From an uncultured Lachnospiraceae bacterium (GTDB taxonomy: Bacteria > Bacillota > Clostridia > Lachnospirales > Lachnospiraceae): a DNA stretch of 50,247 bases. The notes beneath the pieces were generated by a model. The model saw nothing but the letters and a program-made list of their open reading frames with translations. It was not told where the DNA came from and made no database searches. Where the stretch lies: NCBI GenBank assembly GCA_902778165.1, contig CACYWQ010000015.1:1-50247 (forward strand), given 5' to 3'. Of the stretch, positions 33,947 to 42,847 are shown one piece after another. The translations under genes were made by a program, and so were the position numbers. Position 1 is the first letter of the stretch, and the number at the start of each line of letters is the position of its first letter.

Positions 33947-35023
33947 ATGGCAGAGAGCAGTGCTAACGCCGGATATAAGGGGCAGGTTCTTATAATTGAC
34001 GATGTGGAAGTCAATCGATTCGTGCTGCGTAATATCATATCGGAGATGGGATACCAGCCCATATTGGCCGAGAACGGAGTACAGGGACTTAAGATTCTGC
34101 AGAAGTGCAATCCGGAACTTATATTATTGGACATCTCAATGCCTGAGATGGGTGGATACGAATTCGCCAATATAGTCAAATCCAATGTGGATACAAGAGA
34201 GATTCCGATCGTGTTTATCTCGGCATATGATGAGGTTGATGATATAGTCAGAGGCTTTGAGATAGGCGGAGAGGATTATATCACCAAACCGTTTATCCCG
34301 GAGGTGGTTAAGGCCAGAGCCGGTGTTCATCTTAAGTTCCATGAGACCAAACGGGATCTGATGGACACCAACAGAAGACTTCAGACAATGGTTAATACAC
34401 AGCTTCGTCAGATAGAAGAAGAGAAGAAGGGCGTCTTATATGCCCTTGCCAATCTGGCAAGACGTAATTCGATGTATGAGGATGCGTTCATAGAGAGGCT
34501 TAGATATAACTGTCGACTTATTGCACAGGCTATGCAACTGGCCGGTATATATGAAGATGTTGTAACGGACACATTCATCAACACCATCGAGATTGCGGCT
34601 CCGCTATGTGATATAGGTAATGTTGCCGTACCTAAGGAGATATTACAGAAGAAGGATGTTCTTACTCCGAGTGAGAGGGAGAGAATGCAGACCCATACTA
34701 CGGTGGGTGCCAGAATACTTAATGATGTGGCTCTTTCAAGTGAGTATACAGATTTCGTTCAGATGGCAGCGGATATAGCCAATTACCATCATGAGAACTG
34801 GGACGGCAGCGGATATCCGGCGGGCAAGAAAGGGGATGACATTCCGTTATCGGCACAGATTGTTGCGGTTGGCAATGTGTACTGTGCCTTGACCGCTGAC
34901 AGAGTATACAGAGTGTCATACACCAAGGAGGAAGCGCTTAGGATAATCGGCGCGGATGCGGGAGAGAAATTCAATCCGCAGATATACAACGTTTATCGCA
35001 AGATATCTAAGCAGTTGAAATAG
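33947..35023 (+). CDS. Response regulator with degenerate HD-GYP domain
   Basis: 358 residues with AAGGAGGA upstream. The receiver has Asp62 in LILLDISMPEMGGYE and Lys in YITKPF. A coiled linker (residues 135-160) leads to an HD-GYP-like domain. That domain keeps HHENWDGSGYPAG and the His of QTHTTVGARIL, but the HD pair reads CD (LCDIGNVAVP, Cys221), the first metal His is not seen (RLRYNCRLIA), and the late Asp is Asn (VAVGNVYCAL). Several metal ligands needed for c-di-GMP hydrolysis are therefore missing. It may bind c-di-GMP or a partner instead of cleaving it. It lies 17 bases after the kinase. Confidence 0.9.
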   Translation: MAESSANAGYKGQVLIIDDVEVNRFVLRNIISEMGYQPILAENGVQGLKILQKCNPELILLDISMPEMGGYEFANIVKSNVDTREIPIVFISAYDEVDDIVRGFEIGGEDYITKPFIPEVVKARAGVHLKFHETKRDLMDTNRRLQTMVNTQLRQIEEEKKGVLYALANLARRNSMYEDAFIERLRYNCRLIAQAMQLAGIYEDVVTDTFINTIEIAAPLCDIGNVAVPKEILQKKDVLTPSERERMQTHTTVGARILNDVALSSEYTDFVQMAADIANYHHENWDGSGYPAGKKGDDIPLSAQIVAVGNVYCALTADRVYRVSYTKEEALRIIGADAGEKFNPQIYNVYRKISKQLK

Positions 35024-35072
35024 ATTATCGGAGTAAGAGGAAGTAGGCAATAGCGTAAAATGGAGGAGAACT

Positions 35073-35468
35073 ATGAGGATTCTATTGGCTGAGGATGATT
35101 TTGTAACAAGGAAATTCATGATGAACTTCCTGTCAAAGTACGGCGACTGTGACGTGACGGTTGACGGTATGGAGGCAGTTGATGCATTCATGATGGCTAT
35201 GGAGGAAGATGATCCTTATGATCTTGTATGCCTGGATATAATGATGCCCGTCATGGACGGATATCAGGCGCTTATCGGCATACGTAACATCGAGAAGGAG
35301 AAGGGCATACCTCAGGAGAAGGCGGTTAAGGTAATCATGGCCACAGCCCTTAATGAAGAGAAGAATGTCAAGATGGCGTTTGATCTGGGTTGTACTATTT
35401 ATTCCGGCAAGCCCATCAATCAGGACAGATTTGAACAGGCACTTAAGAAACTCGGCCTGATTGAATAG
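35073..35468 (+). CDS. Single-domain CheY-like response regulator
   Basis: 131 residues with GGAGGAG upstream. The only domain is a receiver: acidic pocket AEDDF near the start, phospho-acceptor Asp55 in VCLDIMMPVMDGY, Thr in VIMATALN and Lys in YSGKPIN. It lacks an output domain, like CheY, so it could act by binding a protein (flagellar switch, kinase) or pass phosphate on to an Hpt domain. It lies between the HD-GYP regulator and the CheA-like kinase. Confidence 0.92.
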   Translation: MRILLAEDDFVTRKFMMNFLSKYGDCDVTVDGMEAVDAFMMAMEEDDPYDLVCLDIMMPVMDGYQALIGIRNIEKEKGIPQEKAVKVIMATALNEEKNVKMAFDLGCTIYSGKPINQDRFEQALKKLGLIE

Positions 35469-35481
35469 TTCGTTGCATTGC

Positions 35482-35500
35482 CTGCGGTGGCATACCGCAG
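35482..35500 (+). promoter_or_regulatory. Small intercistronic hairpin
   Basis: CTGCGGT (35482-35488) pairs with ACCGCAG (35494-35500) around GGCAT, between the CheY-like and CheA-like genes. No U-tract, so more likely an RNA-processing or translation element than a terminator. Confidence 0.4.
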
Positions 35501-35515
35501 TATGAGGTGACACTA

Positions 35516-37258
35516 ATGTCATTAGAGTTAAACAGAGATGATATGTTGGACACATATGTGCTTGAGACCACCCAGATATTGGATGACTTGCAGGCACTAG
35601 TGCTCAAATGCAAAGATGAATCCGGATTCTCGGAGGATGCAGTTGCCGTGATATTCAGGTATATGCATACTCTAAAGGGATCTGCAGGATTCATGATGTT
35701 TGAACAGCTCAACCTGCTCACACACAAGACGGAAGATATATTTTATTACATAAGAGAGCATAAACCGGCCAAGATCGATCAGGCATATCTGGTTGAGCTT
35801 GTGCTTAAAGTGTCTGATTTTATCCAGGGAGAATTGGATAGATTATCAGACGGTAAGATGGCTGATTCGGATGCCACTGCCCTAATAGAGGAGCAGGATG
35901 CTTTCTTAAGAAAAATTATGAGTGACAATTCCGACAAGACTGAGGATGATGCAGATCCGAAACAGTCCGGAACTTCGGGCGATGCATCCGGAGATTCACT
36001 TAATGCCTCTTCCGGTATAGGTGGAGATACACGTATATATATCGCACCCAAGGATACTAAGGCCAATCATTATTTCCAGATATATATCGTGTATAACAAA
36101 GATACCAAGATGGCCAATGTGCATGCATATAAGGTAGTGCATCTGTTAAGAGGAGTAGCTGATGATATCAAGTATACTCCCGAGAATATCCTTACATCCG
36201 AAGCCAGTGGCGCGGAGATTTTGGAGAAAGGCTTTAAAATACTTCTTCGTACAAGCGGTTCTAAGAGTAAACTTACCAAACTGGTATCCGAGGGCTATGA
36301 GACAGAGACTATTGAGATAACCGAGATAGATGCAGCCAGATTTGAGGCGGGATTTAAACTCTTCGGAGTGGATGCGCCGGTGGCTGCCAAGATAACCAAG
36401 AAAGATGAAGATTTTGCCCCCGGAGATTTCGTTGTACACAGCGGCGCGCCGGGCAAGGGTAAATTCTTAGCCAAAGACAGAGAAGCCAAGAAAGATAAGG
36501 GCACACATATCAATGTTGAGGCTTCGGATATGGATCGACTCGCCGATCTTATAATTAAGTTGATCAAGGCCCAGAGCAAACTTATCGAGGATAAAGAGGT
36601 AAGAGAAGCAGGCCTTGAACTTGCGGCCTTTGACAGAAATGCCGATAAGATTAAGGTCATCACATCCGAGATACAGAACCTTGTAACTACGATGAGAATG
36701 GTGTCATTTACGAATATTTTCCTTCGTATGAACAGAGTGATATTCGAAGCATCAAGAAAACTTGGCAAGGATATAGAATGCGTTATTATCGGTGATGATG
36801 TCAAGGCAGACCGCGGCATCATAGAACATATATCGGATCCGCTTATGCATATGGTTCGTAACTGTGCAGATCACGGAATAGAAGAGGCCAATGAGAGAAT
36901 GCTTAAGGGCAAGCCGATGAAAGGCAGAATCACCCTTAAGGCGGAGATAGAAGATGATGAACTGCTTGTTTCGGTAAGTGATGACGGAGCCGGACTTAAC
37001 AGGGATAAGATTCTTAAGAAGGCTCATGAGAAGAATCTGATTCCGGGTGATAAGTCGGATTCGGAATACACCGATGATGAAGTTTGGAAGTTCATTACGC
37101 TTCCGGGATTCTCAACCAATGCCGAAGTGACTGAGTTCTCCGGCAGAGGTGTCGGAATGGATGTTGTGGTAAGCGCCGTAGAGACCATAGGCGGCAGCTT
37201 AAGCATTGAGAGCAAGAAGGATCAGGGCAGCACTATGACCATGAAGTTTAAGCTCTGA
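35516..37258 (+). CDS. CheA-like histidine kinase lacking the CheW-type domain
   Basis: 580 residues from ATG 35516 (GAGGTG upstream). The N-terminal Hpt has His51 in RYMHTLKGSAGFMMFEQL. Residues about 175-270 are a CheA P2-like or ferredoxin-like module (FQIYIVYNKDTKMANVHAYK). The dimerisation helices carry TTMRMVSFTNIFLRMNR (CheA has RMVPI..). The ATPase domain has MVRNCADHGIE, DDGAGLN and FSGRGVGMDVV. The chain stops right after the ATPase domain (STMTMKFKL), so the P5 domain that docks CheA to CheW and receptors is absent. It is therefore unlikely to be the chemotaxis kinase of classic arrays. Confidence 0.9.
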   Translation: MSLELNRDDMLDTYVLETTQILDDLQALVLKCKDESGFSEDAVAVIFRYMHTLKGSAGFMMFEQLNLLTHKTEDIFYYIREHKPAKIDQAYLVELVLKVSDFIQGELDRLSDGKMADSDATALIEEQDAFLRKIMSDNSDKTEDDADPKQSGTSGDASGDSLNASSGIGGDTRIYIAPKDTKANHYFQIYIVYNKDTKMANVHAYKVVHLLRGVADDIKYTPENILTSEASGAEILEKGFKILLRTSGSKSKLTKLVSEGYETETIEITEIDAARFEAGFKLFGVDAPVAAKITKKDEDFAPGDFVVHSGAPGKGKFLAKDREAKKDKGTHINVEASDMDRLADLIIKLIKAQSKLIEDKEVREAGLELAAFDRNADKIKVITSEIQNLVTTMRMVSFTNIFLRMNRVIFEASRKLGKDIECVIIGDDVKADRGIIEHISDPLMHMVRNCADHGIEEANERMLKGKPMKGRITLKAEIEDDELLVSVSDDGAGLNRDKILKKAHEKNLIPGDKSDSEYTDDEVWKFITLPGFSTNAEVTEFSGRGVGMDVVVSAVETIGGSLSIESKKDQGSTMTMKFKL

Positions 37259-37278
37259 TTGATTAATAAGAGGCATGT

Positions 37279-39702
37279 ATGGATAACAGGGATTACGATC
37301 TTATCAGAAGAAGAAAGATAGAGAATATTGTCTTAGCCGTATATACACTGTATGCCGTGTGTGTAAGTCTGATGACGTATGACAGCACACAGAGATGGAT
37401 AATCATTGTCATTGAGGCGTTGCTTGTAGTGGTATGGATGAGTCATCTGACCGACTTTAGAGATTACAGATTCAGGGCCGGATTGTGTGCATTTGCATCT
37501 GAATTCTGTGTGTTCTTATATTGCATATTCGTTAACAATGACGTTGAGCCTTTGATATCCGTTATAGGTCTGACTATCATCATAGGCTTATACGAGTTGC
37601 CCAAACTTCTGATTTTTCCCTGTGTTACGTCCACACTGTTGTTGCTCCATCATATATTTATAAGCAAGACAGTTCCAATGAGTACAATGGATGAGGCCTT
37701 CAGAAGCATACTTGAGATAGCGGCTATATATATTACAATTCTTGTTGTGGATTTCCTGCTTAAGGAAGAGGCGGCCAGCAGAGTCAGACTTTTAGATTCA
37801 ATCGAAGAACTTAAGGCAGCTGAGAAGAGTAAAGATGACTTCATGGCCAATGTATCGCATGAACTTCGAACTCCTATCAATACTATCTGCGGCATGAGTG
37901 AGATAGCACTCGGTGAAGCTAAGTCTGAGATAGTAAGAGAGAATCTTGAGGATATCAAGAATGCAGGCAGGAATCTTCTGTCTGTTGTCAGCGATATACT
38001 GGACTATTCGGAACTAAACAGCGGTAAGTTTGCCCTTGATGAGGAGAATTATTCTTTGTCATCAACCATTAACGATGTGATCAATATGAGCATCGGCAAG
38101 ATCGGAAGCAAGAATATAGAATTGATCGTTAATTGCGATCCGACAATACCCGGAATATTAATCGGTGATGAGGCTAAGCTTAAGAGAGTGATGGTCAACT
38201 TAATTGAGAACGCCATTAAGTATACGGATGAAGGATATGTAATAGTTGATATAAGCAGAAGAAACGAAGAATACGGTATTAACCTCTGCGTTAAGATTAA
38301 AGATACCGGAATAGGTATGAAGCCGGAGAATCTTAACAAGATATTCTCTGATTTCACGCAGTTAAGCAGTGGAAGAGACCGCAAAGAAGGCGGCATAGGA
38401 CTTGGCCTTACGATTTCAAGGGCCATAGTGGAACTCATGGGTGGCTTCTTAACAATAGATTCTAAGTACGGAACCGGTACACAGATTCAGTTTACAGTAC
38501 CCCAGAAGGTAGAAGATGCCACGCCTATCGGCAATATCGACAGCAGACTCTCATCTGTGGGAATTGAGGCTGTGGATGATGAGAAGTACGGTGACAGTGC
38601 TGTAAGAGTAACCGGAAGAGTCAAGAGTGATAAGCCGGTCGGCCAGATGATTATGCCGAGGGCTCATGTGATGATAGTCGATGACAGCTTCATGAATCTT
38701 AAGGTTATAGAGGGTCTTCTTAAGCCCTACAGGATAAGAGTGACAACTGCATTAAGCGGAAGAGAGGCACTTGAGAAACTGGTAAGCAGAGATTATGATT
38801 TCATCTTCATGGATCATATGATGCCTGAGATGGACGGAGTGGAATGTCTTAATAAGATAAGATCAAGGGATATTCCGTATTATAAGAACGTCCCTGTTAT
38901 TGCACTTACGGCCAACGCGGTTGCAGGGGCCAAGGAGAAATTTATCGAGCTGGGATTCACGGATTTCATAGCCAAGCCTGTTGAGCTAAGCAGCCTTGAG
39001 AAAATGCTTAAGAAGTATATTCCCAAGGAGAAGATCAGTTATGCCGAAGAGATTGAGGAAGTTGCAAATAATGAGGTTGCAGCGGGCGATCTTGTGATAG
39101 GCGATCTCAATGTCAAGAAGGGATTGTTATATTGCGGTTCGGTAGAGAACTACAAGAATGTGCTTAACGTACATGCAACCAACGGTCCTGACAATATAGA
39201 CAAGATAAGAAGACTGTTTGAGGAGAAGAATATTACCGATTACACGATATATATCCATGCGCTTAAGAGCTCTATGGCAAGTATCGGAGCCGAGACGTTA
39301 TCCGAGATGGCCAAAGATATGGAACAGGCCGGTAAGGACGGTAATTTACCTTATATAGAAGCTCATCATGAGATGCTAATGGCAGAGTACGAGAGAATCA
39401 TAGCCATGTTGCTTGCTCAGAACTCTATGCAGATGGAGATAAGCGATATGTACATGGAAGCTGACAGCGTGCCTATTACTGATGAGAAGTTCGAAGAATA
39501 CATTGCTGCATTCGAAGAGGCGGCTTATACATTCATATCGGCCAATATGCTTCGCATAGTCGATGAACTGAGGGAATACAGCTTCAACGGTCATCCTCTT
39601 GCTCCTCAGCTTATAGCCATCAGGAGAAAAATAGAGATGTCTGACTATATGTCGGCTTTGGATGCGCTTAAGGGCCTGAGAGATCGTTATCGAAACAGAT
39701 AA
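37279..39702 (+). CDS. Membrane hybrid histidine kinase with REC and Hpt domains
   Basis: 807 residues. Five to six hydrophobic helices in residues 15-160 form a membrane sensor with no large external loop. HisKA has His194 in FMANVSHELRTPINTICGM; the ATPase domain has NLIENAIKYTDEG, DTGIGMKPEN and GIGLGLTISRAI. The receiver has Asp512 in FIFMDHMMPEMDG and Lys in FIAKPVEL. Hpt has His660 in IYIHALKSSMASIGAE. The last 75 residues are a helical tail resembling that of the first kinase in the cluster. The domain order HK-REC-Hpt is that of a complete internal phosphorelay whose Hpt can pass phosphate to a separate receiver such as the CheY-like protein. Confidence 0.93.
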   Translation: MDNRDYDLIRRRKIENIVLAVYTLYAVCVSLMTYDSTQRWIIIVIEALLVVVWMSHLTDFRDYRFRAGLCAFASEFCVFLYCIFVNNDVEPLISVIGLTIIIGLYELPKLLIFPCVTSTLLLLHHIFISKTVPMSTMDEAFRSILEIAAIYITILVVDFLLKEEAASRVRLLDSIEELKAAEKSKDDFMANVSHELRTPINTICGMSEIALGEAKSEIVRENLEDIKNAGRNLLSVVSDILDYSELNSGKFALDEENYSLSSTINDVINMSIGKIGSKNIELIVNCDPTIPGILIGDEAKLKRVMVNLIENAIKYTDEGYVIVDISRRNEEYGINLCVKIKDTGIGMKPENLNKIFSDFTQLSSGRDRKEGGIGLGLTISRAIVELMGGFLTIDSKYGTGTQIQFTVPQKVEDATPIGNIDSRLSSVGIEAVDDEKYGDSAVRVTGRVKSDKPVGQMIMPRAHVMIVDDSFMNLKVIEGLLKPYRIRVTTALSGREALEKLVSRDYDFIFMDHMMPEMDGVECLNKIRSRDIPYYKNVPVIALTANAVAGAKEKFIELGFTDFIAKPVELSSLEKMLKKYIPKEKISYAEEIEEVANNEVAAGDLVIGDLNVKKGLLYCGSVENYKNVLNVHATNGPDNIDKIRRLFEEKNITDYTIYIHALKSSMASIGAETLSEMAKDMEQAGKDGNLPYIEAHHEMLMAEYERIIAMLLAQNSMQMEISDMYMEADSVPITDEKFEEYIAAFEEAAYTFISANMLRIVDELREYSFNGHPLAPQLIAIRRKIEMSDYMSALDALKGLRDRYRNR

Positions 39703-39739
39703 ATATATTGAATAATCGGATCACCGAAATGAGGTTTGC

Positions 39740-42451
39740 ATGGTAGATAAGATTAGAAACTTCATGAGCAGCGACAACGGAAATATCAGAGAGAAACTCT
39801 TTGTGATCATCTGTATAGAATCCGTGGTAGCATCGATAATGTCGTTGATTGAGTGCCTGGCTGTCAGGGCAGGCTGGCCTATCTATGGCGCAATCACGAT
39901 ATTTATCGCAATAATTATATGGGCCGTAATAAGCATAGTCAACGGCGGCGACCAGGAAATGCCGATACTTGCCGTTACAATATGGATGTGTATGATAGTA
40001 TTCCCGCTTGTGTTCTTTACATGCGGCGGTGTACACAGCGGCTCCAACGGTTGGCTGGCACTCGGTATTATATACGTGTTTATGGTATATCGAGGCAGAC
40101 CGCTTAAGATTCTTGCAACTCTGATTATTTCTATAGATATAGCATGCTATGTGGCTGCATATAATTTCCCTTCTCTTGTAACTCCTCTTGCAAGTGAACT
40201 GTCGGTTTATATGGATTCGGCACTGGGAATGTTGGCTGTTGGAATAACGGCAGGATTTATATTCTCATTCAGAAGGAAAGGCTATGGACGAGAGAGCGCC
40301 ATGGCTATCAAACAGCGAAATGAACTTGACAGATTAAATGCTTCAAGGGAACGCTTCTATGCCAATTTCTCTCATGAGATACGTAATCCCATCAATTCTA
40401 TCGTAGGGCTTAACGAACTTAATATACGTCAGATACAGGATCCTGAGATAATGAAGAATTCTCAGGCTATCGGTCGTTCGGGCAGACTGTTATTAAGTAT
40501 TGTTAACGATATTATGGACTTGTCTCAGATTGCGGGAGACAGAATGGTGATTACTCCTGCGCCTTATGACGTCCAGTCAGCTATTGCATCCCTGATAGAA
40601 CTTATAGGCCAGAGGGCCAAGGATAAGGGGCTTGAACTTAAACTTGAAGTAGATCCCGCTCTTCCCAAGATATTGGTCGGTGATCAGAGACGAATCACTC
40701 AGGTACTTCTTAACCTGCTTACCAATGCCGTTAAGTATACGGACAAAGGTTATGTCAAGATGTCCATAGTAAGCAATAAAGAAGGAAATGATACTGTAAG
40801 ATTAAGAATAAGTGTATCCGACACCGGTATAGGTATTGAGAAGGAGAATCTTGCGCATTTATTTGATACATACAGCCAGTTTGACAGAGTTGCCAACAGC
40901 GGAATAGAGGGCAACGGATTGGGATTGCCCATAGCTTATGAATTCACGAGACTTATGGGCGGTGATATCAAGGTGGACAGTGTATACGGTGAGGGCTCAA
41001 CATTTACCGTAGAATTCAATCAGAAATACATAGGTAATGATCTTATAGAAGGCACCACATATGAACAGATATCGGAAACCGGAGCTAAGCAGAGTGAATA
41101 TGTACGCAGTTTCGAAGCAAGTAAAGCCAGGATATTGGTTGTAGATGATGATGCCCAGAACAGAAGCATAATAAAGGGCCTGCTTAAAGATACCAAGGTG
41201 GAAATTGCAGAGGCGGGCAGCGGTGAAGAGGCATTAAAGCTTACCGCGGAGAATGAGTACCACGTAATACTTGTGGATTATATGATGCCCGGCATGAGCG
41301 GTACGGAGCTGCTTGATGAGATAAGAGAACAATCCGGAGGCTTATGCAGAAAGAGCAGAATAATAGCTCTTACAGGTGCGATCCTTGACAGAAGGGAGCA
41401 TAACAAGGCGTTATATGAATTCGACCTTATCTTAACTAAGCCGGTTGAATATACCGTACTTGAGAATGCAATAGCGGATAATATTCCTGAGGAACTTATA
41501 GAATACAGGGTCGGACATTCTGAAGAAACGACCGGTATATCCATACCCATGGTTGCACCTAAACGTAAGCGAAGGATACGTATTACGACCGATTCGTCAT
41601 GCGATCTGCCAAGGAGTGTTCTTGATGAGCATGATATCGGACTTATGAATCTGTATATCAGAACCAAGAAAGGCAGATATAAAGATATAGAAGAAATAGA
41701 CAGTTTGGACCTTATGGGACAGTTAACGGAGAGCCGAAGCGACCTTATCCAAGACGGTGCAACCGTTAATGAATATCAGAGATTCTTCAGAAACGAGCTT
41801 GAGACTTCCGAAGAGATTATCCATCTCTCATTCAGTTCCAAGATCGGTAATTGTTATAACCATGCATCAGAAGCAGCGGAAGCGTTCTCGCATGTCAGAG
41901 TAATAGACAGTTGTCTTGTGTCGGCAGGATTGGGATTGCTTGCAATAATATCAACCGAATTTGTCGACAGAGGATTAAGTGCGGATGAGATATGTGCCAA
42001 TATCGATAAGATTAAGCAGCATATTGATTTCAGCTTTGTTCTGCCTTCGGCAGGTTTGGCGTCTAAGAACAAACTTATGAGTAAGAGACGTGCAAGGGTA
42101 TATGATTCGCTTAATATTCATCCGGCAGCACATATATCTCACGGAGCAATTAAGCAGATAAGAGCGTATAAGGGTGAAATGAAGCAGATTATCAAGCACC
42201 ATATCAAGATGACTATGCTTCTAAGCGGACGTATGGATAACAGAGTGCCCGTTATATTAACACATGCCGGACTTACACCCGGGGCACAGGATCAGATGTT
42301 GCGTGAGATGCGTGAGAATCTTCCTGAGAAGTCAATTATGTTAACCAGAGCCTCGGTTACAACGGCAAGTTATACGGGAATAGGTGCAGTCGGAGTAGCT
42401 TATCTTCATCATACTCCGTTACTTAATCCGAGTATTCCGATTAAGCCATAA
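39740..42451 (+). CDS. Membrane hybrid histidine kinase fused to a DegV domain
   Basis: 903 residues. Five to six helices (residues about 18-180), HisKA with His212 in FYANFSHEIRNPINSIVGLN, and an ATPase domain with NLLTNAVKYTDKG, DTGIGIEKEN and GNGLGLPIAYEF. The receiver has Asp513 in VILVDYMMPGMSG. Then, from about residue 611 to the end, a full-length DegV domain: IRITTDSSCDLPRSVL, IIHLSFSSKIGNCYNHA, VRVIDSCLVSAGLGLLAI, LTHAGLTPGAQDQML and TGIGAVGVAY. DegV/FakB proteins bind a fatty acid. Several usual ligand contacts are changed (DGATV for TSQPS, SKRRARV in place of the GGR loop, YTGIG for HTGPG). It probably senses a lipid or uses the DegV fold as an output; inference. Confidence 0.9.
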   Translation: MVDKIRNFMSSDNGNIREKLFVIICIESVVASIMSLIECLAVRAGWPIYGAITIFIAIIIWAVISIVNGGDQEMPILAVTIWMCMIVFPLVFFTCGGVHSGSNGWLALGIIYVFMVYRGRPLKILATLIISIDIACYVAAYNFPSLVTPLASELSVYMDSALGMLAVGITAGFIFSFRRKGYGRESAMAIKQRNELDRLNASRERFYANFSHEIRNPINSIVGLNELNIRQIQDPEIMKNSQAIGRSGRLLLSIVNDIMDLSQIAGDRMVITPAPYDVQSAIASLIELIGQRAKDKGLELKLEVDPALPKILVGDQRRITQVLLNLLTNAVKYTDKGYVKMSIVSNKEGNDTVRLRISVSDTGIGIEKENLAHLFDTYSQFDRVANSGIEGNGLGLPIAYEFTRLMGGDIKVDSVYGEGSTFTVEFNQKYIGNDLIEGTTYEQISETGAKQSEYVRSFEASKARILVVDDDAQNRSIIKGLLKDTKVEIAEAGSGEEALKLTAENEYHVILVDYMMPGMSGTELLDEIREQSGGLCRKSRIIALTGAILDRREHNKALYEFDLILTKPVEYTVLENAIADNIPEELIEYRVGHSEETTGISIPMVAPKRKRRIRITTDSSCDLPRSVLDEHDIGLMNLYIRTKKGRYKDIEEIDSLDLMGQLTESRSDLIQDGATVNEYQRFFRNELETSEEIIHLSFSSKIGNCYNHASEAAEAFSHVRVIDSCLVSAGLGLLAIISTEFVDRGLSADEICANIDKIKQHIDFSFVLPSAGLASKNKLMSKRRARVYDSLNIHPAAHISHGAIKQIRAYKGEMKQIIKHHIKMTMLLSGRMDNRVPVILTHAGLTPGAQDQMLREMRENLPEKSIMLTRASVTTASYTGIGAVGVAYLHHTPLLNPSIPIKP

Positions 42452-42494
42452 ATACGGACAGACAATAAATCTTTAAATATTTTTGTATTTGCTA

Positions 42495-42521
42495 TAAAGA
42501 TTTGTGTGAATCATCCGATAA
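42495..42521 (+). promoter_or_regulatory. Sigma-28 (FliA/SigD) promoter of the flgM operon
   Basis: TAAA (42495-42498), 16-base spacer, CCGATAA (42515-42521), matching the motility sigma consensus TAAA-N15-GCCGATAA closely. A 9-bp inverted repeat AAATCTTTA (42467-42475)/TAAAGATTT (42495-42503) overlaps the -35; it may be the terminator of the kinase cluster or chance in AT-rich DNA. Confidence 0.8.
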
Positions 42522-42543
42522 ACAATATGAAACCAAAAGTTTA

Positions 42544-42559
42544 TCCCAAGGAGGTGGGA
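42544..42559 (+). promoter_or_regulatory. flgM ribosome site in a hairpin loop (candidate CsrA site)
   Basis: TCCC (42544-42547) pairs with GGGA (42556-42559), exposing AAGGAGGT as the loop, just before ATG 42564. A GGA in a short hairpin loop over the ribosome site is the standard CsrA target layout. Confidence 0.45.
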
Positions 42560-42563
42560 CATT

Positions 42564-42836
42564 ATGCGTATAGAAGCATATACTCAGGTACAGCAGCTCT
42601 ATAAGAGCAGTCAGCCTAAGCAGGTTAAGAAGGAGACTAAGTCAAGCTTCTCTGACCAGCTTCAGATATCAAGCGCAGGCAAAGATATTCAGGCAGCTAA
42701 ACAGGCAGTTGCAGGAGCTGACGACGTGCGTATGGATCTCGTTAATTCTATCAAGGAGAGAATTGACAACGGCACCTACAATGTAGATGCAGGCAGCTTC
42801 GCAGCTAAGTTATACGAGAGATATAACGCATTCTAA
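42564..42836 (+). CDS. flgM: Anti-sigma-28 factor FlgM
   Basis: 90 residues. The C-terminal half has the FlgM pattern: DDVRMDLVNSIKERIDNGTY, then NVDAGSFAAKLYER. The N-terminal half is Lys/Ser/Gln-rich and probably disordered, as usual. It binds sigma-28 in the cytoplasm until the hook-basal body is finished. The presence of a sigma-28 promoter just upstream gives the classic negative feedback. flgN follows after 11 bases. Confidence 0.9.
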   Translation: MRIEAYTQVQQLYKSSQPKQVKKETKSSFSDQLQISSAGKDIQAAKQAVAGADDVRMDLVNSIKERIDNGTYNVDAGSFAAKLYERYNAF

Positions 42837-42847
42837 GGAGGTTACCG

